11,186 nt of DNA from Baffinella frigidus (Eukaryota; Cryptophyceae; Cryptomonadales; Baffinellaceae): contig MU646411.1 in the NCBI GenBank assembly GCA_026770585.1, forward strand, positions 297,390-308,575, given 5' to 3'. The notes beneath the pieces are model-generated. The model was not told the DNA's origin and did not search any database. It worked only from the letters and a program-made list of their open reading frames with translations. Shown piece after piece: positions 8,101 to 11,186 of this stretch (position 1 is the first letter of the stretch; the number at the start of each line of letters is the position of its first letter). Made by a program: the position numbers and the translations under genes.

Positions 8101-8854
8101 AAAGTCAGCATTCGATCACGGTTCCGTACGGACATCCGTACGGAAACGTGATCATTTCCCTACAGATTTTAAAATGTCAAAAGCCAGCAGTTGGACACGC
8201 GGCGCCCGAAAAGCGGGCGCCACGTGACCAGTTTTCGGTGAAAATTACTACATACGTTTAAAATAGACATTTATTCTGTTCGCAGGGGTGGCCTCGTGTG
8301 GTAGCCCGCCCCCCCGAAAACGTACCCCTCAGGGCAGCGGGGTATCAGCGAAGAAGGCCGCTAAGCGGTTTGACGATCCGGGGGTCGAAGATCGGGCGTT
8401 TTTCGTGCCGGATTCGTCAAATCGTGGAAGTGAGAAGTTGTACTTTTGTGGACTCTGTGAAAACCTCTCATTGACATGAAATATCGCAACGGATTTGGTT
8501 GATTGTTTTTAATTGATTACCCTAGAGATCGACGTGCCCTGGACTCGCCAGGTCCTATTCGACTATTTAACTTAAGAAAGTCGCTACTTAAAAGTGGCTG
8601 ATGTGAGGGGAATCTGAGCTTTTTGTTGACTTTGGCATTTAAGAAATGGGCCCATAAGTGGGACCTTCTCTAACGTTATTGGAGCTGTTGGGGCTATTGA
8701 AGTATTGGAGCTATTGGAGCTATTGGAGCACCTTGGACCGCGACTTAGAGCCTTAAGTCAATTCAGCATCTTGAGTGCCTCTTCACTTTACCCCCTGGGC
8801 GCTCGCGAGAGAGAGAGAGCGAGAGAGCGAGAGAGAGCGAGAGAGCGAGAGAAC

Positions 8855-8889
<35 letters not shown>

Positions 8890-8903
8890 CGAGAGAGCGA
8901 GAG

Positions 8904-8938
<35 letters not shown>

Positions 8939-10356
8939 ACACAGCCCCGCCCACCTCTAGCTCTGCTTCACTCGGATTGGCCGACTATTCTCAAGTTGAC
9001 ACGCTGGGTTTGCGGTACCAATCCGTCAACTTTGGAGCCGAAAGGAGCCCGGGCGCACCACATTGGCGAGCCCACATAGACTGAGACAGAGCGAGAAGTC
9101 AACTCGTCCCATCGTTTCGCAACCTTCCGATTTGTAGCAGACGGGTGTCTCCTAGTGACTGGGTCTAGTTAATGTACTTATCCGGGGAAACCTATTTTTC
9201 AATCATCTGATTCCAATGAAAATTACTACACCAATGATTTAATGTTACTAGTAAGAACGAACTGTGTAGTAATTTTCCTTGCCATCAAACTAAAGAAAAA
9301 TAGGTTTCCCCGGATAAGTACGGGTCTCGAGTAAACCCGCGCCTTGTGGTTCTAAAAACTAACAAGGAGGGGAAATCTAACGCCTTCACGGAGGGGAATA
9401 CATGGAGTGAAGGCGTTAGATTGAAGGCGTTAGATCTAACGCGTGAAGGCGTTAGATTTTCCATGTATTCCCCCTCCGTGAAGGCGTTAGATTTTCACGG
9501 AGGGGAATACATGGAGACCACGTTGGGTTCGACCCGTAAAAAATGCACGTTTCTCTCTAGTAAGCCCGCCCCTGAAGCTGAGAGGGTGGGGTGTGTGTGG
9601 GTTATAGTACTCGAGATTGTGAACACGGCTTCCCCGTGCAGGACGCGACCCTAAACGCGAACCTGAAACCCTAAACTATGAACCCTACACCCTAAACCCT
9701 AAACCCTACACCCCACACCCTACACCCTACACCCTAAACACTCAACCCTAAACTGAGGGAACCCGCGCCTCGCGTGGCAGAGTCTTGCAAGGCCTTCACG
9801 GAAGGGAATACATGGTGGGCACCGGACAGGAGCCTACCCGGGGTCAAATGCTCAATAACCCCTTATCGCAAAAGTTGACACGTTTGTACCACTATAATAC
9901 TTGTAAGGCCGTGAAGTACCAGAATCCATTCATCACGGGCGATCAGATTCTGATCTCCCTGTGGGCAAAATAATCTTAAGTTGCCAAATTTGCCTTGGGG
10001 TGCGCTCTTGTCCGGTGTTGGTTTCGATTCGTGACAAACGCACGTTTCTTTCTCGCCCATCCGCCCCATAACCTGAGGGGAGGAGAAGTGTGTGGGTGAT
10101 AGTATTCGAGATCACCTGTGAACCAGGCTTCTCTGATGCGAGCAGACTTCACCAGCTTGATGCCCGAGTGTGCTTCCCCGTGCAGGACGTATTGGGGCTA
10201 TTGAAGTATTGGAGCTATTGGGGCTATTGGACCACCTTGGGCCGCGACTTAGCGCCTTCATAAACAATAAACCCGAAACCATAAACTCTAAACCCCCAAA
10301 CCAGGACGCACTGCGAGTCGCAGCGGCGACGAGGGGTATCGGACTGGAAGATGTTG
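5154..10356 (+). CDS. Gene 2: multi-exon, possible Tim17/22/23 (PRAT) family membrane protein, partial
   Basis: Candidate exons are 5154-5195, 5424-5477, 6663-6732, 7967-8016 and 10305-10356. Sizes of 42, 54, 70, 50 and 52 nt give junction phases 0, 0, 1, 0. The product so far is about 89 residues and incomplete. Two glycine-rich hydrophobic segments are visible: GAVRGAMVGVLWGGF and GAGFASFLGLY. The pattern G-x2-G-x2-F-A-x3-G-L-Y matches my memory of the PRAT family, notably the plant complex I B14.7 / OEP16-3 branch of inner mitochondrial or plastid envelope proteins. The strict R-x3-D part of the PRAT signature is not met: exon 5 has R-x5-D. Three donors (GTCTCC, GTCCCC, GTCGCC) are weak, so boundaries are less certain than in gene 1. 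A final transmembrane exon would lie past the right edge. Confidence 0.45.
5196..5423 (+). other. Gene 2 intron 1
   Basis: 228 bp of GC-rich sequence. The reading frame of 5142-5648 stays open through it, so retention or a different exon layout cannot be excluded. No repeats seen. Confidence 0.35.
5424..5477 (+). CDS. Gene 2 exon 2: glycine-rich helix
   Basis: 18 codons, VDGAVRGAMVGVLWGGFQ, phase 0 on both sides. The acceptor is GGGATCAG and the donor CAG/GTGCGC. The GA-x2-GA-x2-G-x2-WG spacing is typical of a packed transmembrane helix in PRAT proteins. An acceptor 13 bp upstream (GCCAG at 5410) would add TWDQ but would not fit the phase of exon 1. Confidence 0.5.
5513..5626 (+). mobile_element. 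Short transposon (AGCTCTG ends), copy 1
   Basis: The left end AGCTCTGTCTCAGTC and right end GAGTGAGGCAGCT are imperfect inverted repeats. The body contains TTTGGCGAGCC and GTTGACGGATTT. Matches the other two copies over most of its length. Confidence 0.65.
5737..5824 (+). repeat. Dispersed 88-bp repeat, copy 1
   Basis: Contains CCCGTGATGAATGGAT, TAGTGGTA and GTCAACTTTTGCGATAA. Preceded by a 19-bp palindrome CACGCCACAATGTGGCGTG (5718-5736). Confidence 0.65.
5884..6071. mobile_element. 188-bp inverted-repeat element (TAGAGC ends)
   Basis: Ends are TAGAGCTATTCCGG and CCGGAATGGCTCTA. The arms continue through GGACTTGTCGCGTTTTCGA and a run of GAGACTTC repeats. TA sits at both outer edges, so it may be a TA duplication. 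Confidence 0.7.
6350..6435. repeat. 86-bp inverted repeat
   Basis: The arms GGCTCCTC...CATTTAGAT and ATCTAAATG...GAGGAGCC pair with a small bulge. Confidence 0.6.
6501..6538 (+). pseudogene. Exon 3 ghost of gene 2
   Basis: CTCTTAACGCGGCAG followed by GGGACGTACTACGGATGGCA repeats 6649-6686 with only two differences in 38, including the acceptor. It diverges inside the exon. Confidence 0.65.
6663..6732 (+). CDS. Gene 2 exon 3
   Basis: 23 codons plus one base, starting GTYYGWQDGRRGRTLATN. The acceptor is CGCGACAG and the proposed donor TCG/GTCCCC. The one base left over matches the GG-GCA start of exon 4. The acceptor and first 24 or so bases are duplicated 148 bp upstream. Confidence 0.42.
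6867..6926. repeat. Strong hairpin with G-run and C-run arms
   Basis: TGTACCAGGGGGGG pairs with CCCCCCCTGGTACA, with CTGATT and AATCAG outside. The loop is short. Confidence 0.7.
6998..7090 (+). mobile_element. Short transposon (AGCTCTG ends), copy 2, ends lost
   Basis: Shares CATTTGGCGAGCC, TAGTTGACGGATTTGTACCG and TTTCAACTCGAGAATAG with the other copies. The terminal repeats are missing; a CCCTACA array starts right after it. Confidence 0.6.
7103..7266 (+). repeat. Heptamer array 6 (CCCTACA)
   Basis: About 23 units, mostly CCCTACA with CCCTGCA, CCCGACA and CCCTAAA variants. Confidence 0.85.
7670..7715 (+). repeat. CTT microsatellite
   Basis: About 15 uninterrupted CTT units. Confidence 0.85.
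7819..7960 (+). repeat. Heptamer array 7 (CCCCAAA)
   Basis: Mostly CCCCAAA, ending in CCCTAAACCCTACACCCTAA, directly before the acceptor of gene 2 exon 4. Confidence 0.85.
7967..8016 (+). CDS. Gene 2 exon 4: conserved-looking helix
   Basis: Two bases plus 16 codons, ANGAGFASFLGLYQLC. The acceptor CTGCAG lies right after a telomere-like CCCTAAA array. The donor TGC/GTCGCC is a weak match. The same frame stays open to 8152, so a longer exon is possible. This is the segment that best resembles PRAT proteins. Confidence 0.45.
8098..8228. repeat. Two tandem units, each ending in a hairpin
   Basis: The unit start AAAAGTCAGCATTCGATCACG repeats as AAAAGCCAGCAGTTGGACACG. Each is followed by a hairpin: 8114-8153 (TTCCGTACGG / CCGTACGGAA) and 8196-8226 (GGCGCCCG / CGGGCGCC). 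The hairpin stems differ in sequence. Confidence 0.6.
8286..8479 (+). other. Possible extra exon or gene fragment
   Basis: Open from an acceptor-like TTCTGTTCGCAG to a TGA, 64 codons with no ATG and an in-frame TAG just upstream. The translation is basic and then acidic and ends with YFCGLCENLSLT, a single C-x2-C pair. It does not look repetitive and may be an alternative 3' exon of gene 2, part of a transposon gene, or chance. Confidence 0.2.
8675..8757 (+). repeat. GGAGCTATT repeat, copy 1
   Basis: Tandem TATTGGAGC units followed by ACCTTGGACCGCGACTTAGA. Second copy at 10190-10259. Confidence 0.65.
8806..8938 (+). repeat. GA microsatellite with GAGC variants
   Basis: GA runs with regularly placed C and A changes; a block of about 48 bp (AGAGCGAGAGAGCGAGAGAA) appears twice. 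Confidence 0.85.
8958..9093 (-). mobile_element. Short transposon (AGCTCTG ends), copy 3
   Basis: Starts TAGCTCTGCTTCACTCGG and ends AGACTGAGACAGAGCG, the inverted ends. The reverse complement aligns to copy 1. Solo ends of this family occur at 3475-3486, 4614, 6331, 7267 and 7300. Confidence 0.65.
9177..9318. mobile_element. 142-bp palindromic non-autonomous transposon, copy 2
   Basis: Same length and ends as 3041-3182 and inserted in the opposite orientation: its right half matches the reverse complement of the left half of copy 1. Flanked by TA on both sides (9175-9176 and 9319-9320), as expected for a Tc1/mariner-type movement. Confidence 0.8.
9374..9516. repeat. Cluster of direct and inverted GAAGGCGTTAGAT units
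   Basis: Five or so GAAGGCGTTAGAT units in both orientations, a 16-bp perfect palindrome GCGTTAGATCTAACGC (9427-9442) and three CACGGAGGGGAATACATGGA segments. A further single copy of the last segment lies at 9793-9815. Would fold into several alternative hairpins. Confidence 0.7.
9527..9647 (+). pseudogene. Copy of the intron end and exon 5 acceptor, truncated
   Basis: Shares GCACGTTTCT, GTGTGTGGGT, ATAGTACTCGAGAT and GCTTCCCCGTGCAG/GACG with the block at 10014-10189. The exon part is cut after a few bases by a CCCTAAA array. Confidence 0.5.
9652..9756 (+). repeat. Telomere-like array 8 (CCCTAAA / CCCTACA)
   Basis: CCCTAAA and CCCTACA units starting right after a truncated exon 5 acceptor copy. 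Confidence 0.75.
9853..9939 (-). repeat. Dispersed 88-bp repeat, copy 2 (inverted)
   Basis: The reverse complement aligns with 5737-5824 over its full length with few differences. Next to it is GATCAGATTCTGATC (9950-9964), a near palindrome, in place of the 19-bp palindrome next to copy 1. Confidence 0.65.
10014..10189 (+). pseudogene. Second copy of the intron end and exon 5 acceptor, truncated
   Basis: Runs from GTGTTGGTTTCGATTCGTG, like the start of the intron after exon 5, to CCCCGTGCAG/GACG. The exon part is cut after four bases by the GGAGCTATTGG repeat. Its start is the empty-site relative of the insertion at 10368. Confidence 0.5.
10190..10259 (+). repeat. GGAGCTATT repeat, copy 2
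   Basis: Same units and the same tail (ACCTTGGGCCGCGACTTAG) as 8675-8757. It begins right after a ghost splice acceptor. Confidence 0.65.
10267..10302 (+). repeat. Degenerate telomere-like array 9
   Basis: AAACCCGAAACCATAAACTC and CTAAACCCCCAAACCAG, ending at the acceptor of gene 2 exon 5. Confidence 0.55.
10305..10356 (+). CDS. Gene 2 exon 5, one of several tandem copies
   Basis: Starts DALRVAAATRGIGLEDV, phase 0, after the acceptor AAACCAG at the end of a telomere-like array. The donor could be GTTG/GTTTCG. If unspliced, the frame ends at TAG 10368-10370, which belongs to an inserted element. Copies at 10712 and 11105 carry a TGA at codon 4 and copies at 9642 and 10186 keep only a few bases, so this is the only open copy in the window. 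Confidence 0.42.
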
Positions 10357-10367
10357 GTTTCGATTTG

Positions 10368-10589
10368 TAGAGCGATTCCGGGAAATGTTGGCCGCTTTTC
10401 CGTTGGCCGATTTCCCGGTTTGCCGGTTTTACAAGTCCCTGTACTGTTTTAAAGCCGTACCAGGAACAGGATGATCACAGGATTAGTACCAGACGCGTCC
10501 ATTTTACATTTGTAAAATGGACTTGTAAAACGGGCAAACCGGCAAACCGGCAACCCGAAAAGCGGCCAACATTTACCGGAGTCGCTCTA
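10368..10589. mobile_element. 222-bp inverted-repeat element (TAGAGC ends) with an empty-site relative
   Basis: Ends are TAGAGCGATTCCGG and CCGGAGTCGCTCTA, closely like the element at 5884. The arms contain AATGTTGGCCGCTTTTC and repeated CCGGTTTGCC. The flanks GGTTTCGATTTG and GCAAACGCACG are continuous in the copy at 10018-10044, which lacks the element. Confidence 0.75.
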
Positions 10590-10711
10590 GCAAACGCACG
10601 GTTCTCTCTAACCAATCCTGCACGACCAAATGCAGCGGCGTTGATGTTGGTTTCGATCCGTGGTAGAAGCGCCTTTCTCTCGAGTGATCAACGCTCGTTT
10701 CTCTCGTGCAG

Positions 10712-10756
10712 GACGCACTGTGAGACGCAGCGGCGACGGGGGGTATCAGACTGGAA
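10712..10756 (+). pseudogene. Exon 5 ghost a of gene 2
   Basis: Matches 10305-10349 closely after the acceptor CTCGTGCAG but has TGA at codon 4. Confidence 0.6.
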
Positions 10757-11104
10757 GAGATAGTTGCGTTCCATCTGTAATGCAGTGCACCTACCCTAAC
10801 ACAGGCTACCGTAACACATACTTACCCTCCACACATACTCCTTCGGCCGGCCCCCGATTTCCCCCTGCAAGGAAGTATGCCTGAAGGGTGGACACCATAA
10901 CGCATACCTTCCCTCCACACACACTCAATCAGTCCGGCCCCGACGGGTATGTGTTCGGGTAGGTCCACTGTACACGCACTTTCCTTCGTAGCAAACCCCG
11001 CCCCTTGCAGAAATCACTACGAGTTTCCCTACACGGTGACTGTACGGGTCGAGCATGAACCCGCCCCGTGCGGGTCTAGAGTAACCTCCAACCCCTCGAG
11101 CTAG

Positions 11105-11149
11105 GACGCACTGTGAATCGCAGCGGAGACGAGGGGTGTCGGACTGGAA
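11105..11149 (+). pseudogene. Exon 5 ghost b of gene 2
   Basis: Matches 10305-10349 after CTAG, with the same TGA at codon 4 as the copy at 10712, suggesting these two copies share a recent ancestor. Confidence 0.6.
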
Positions 11150-11186
11150 AAACGCCTCGGTCGCGGGGCTCGTGTCAGGCGGGGTA

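Larger units (their letters stand above)
8017..10304 (+). other. Gene 2 intron 4
   Basis: Holds two tandem hairpins (8098-8228), a possible extra exon (8286-8479), a GA microsatellite, copies of three transposon or repeat families, the TTAGATCTAA repeat cluster (9374-9516), a heptamer array and truncated copies of the exon 5 acceptor region. It may contain unrecognised exons. Confidence 0.38.
10357..11186 (+). other. Right-hand region: tandem degraded intron and exon 5 copies
   Basis: Starts with a 222-bp inverted-repeat insertion, then copies of intron sequence (GTTTCGATCCGTGG at 10645) and of exon 5 at 10712-10756 and 11105-11149, both with TGA at codon 4. Between them are CTTACCCTCCACACA repeats (10821-10835 and relatives near 10907). 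The next true exon of gene 2 is probably beyond the edge. Confidence 0.4.

Noticed and set aside
8705-9079. Arg-Glu rich protein
   Set aside because: Translation of a GA microsatellite flanked by dispersed repeats; the same applies to the Ser-Leu rich frames near 1000-1200, 2770-3090 and 3512-3862.
9346-9654. 102-codon plus-strand frame
   Set aside because: It lies over the inverted GAAGGCGTTAGAT cluster and a truncated exon 5 acceptor copy and shows no coding character.

Overview
Nuclear DNA of a eukaryote, most likely a microalga. The coding pieces are GC-rich and short, joined by canonical GT/AG splice junctions with consistent reading phases. The intervening DNA carries microsatellites, short inverted-repeat transposons and heptamer arrays built on the plant/green-alga type telomere unit TTTAGGG/CCCTAAA. 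No operons, bacterial signals, rRNA or tRNA were seen. A green (prasinophyte-like) alga is my best guess, but a dinoflagellate, haptophyte or other alga cannot be excluded.

Nearly all the long open frames are repeat translations (Ser-Leu or Arg-Glu runs, telomere-like runs). Reading splice sites instead gives two divergent genes that start 126 bp apart near position 5100. Gene 1 (minus strand, 5027 to 70) has five exons: 5027-4779, 4468-3853, 2510-2413, 1407-1336 and 153-70. All four junctions agree in phase (0, 1, 0, 0), giving a complete 372-residue protein. It has an N-terminal signal anchor, a charged middle and a small C-terminal region; I do not recognise the family. Gene 2 (plus strand, from 5154) has candidate exons 5154-5195, 5424-5477, 6663-6732, 7967-8016 and 10305-10356, also phase-consistent. 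It probably runs off the right edge. Its glycine-rich helices resemble the Tim17/22/23 (PRAT) family, perhaps the complex I B14.7 / OEP16-3 branch; this is tentative.

Layout: 1-69, 3' flank of gene 1; 70-5027, gene 1; 5028-5153, shared promoter with a 25-bp palindrome; 5154-11186, gene 2. The introns hold at least four families of short inverted-repeat elements, six microsatellites and nine heptamer arrays.

Two patterns are unusual. First, partial copies of exons, each cut close to a splice junction that they retain, lie in the neighbouring introns for at least five exons. I call these exon ghosts. One of them, at 364-290, is an open alternative last exon with its own stop. Second, all nine telomere-like arrays have their C-rich strand (CCCTAAA) as the sense strand of the gene they sit in, so their polarity flips where the genes diverge. 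Several of them directly abut splice acceptors.
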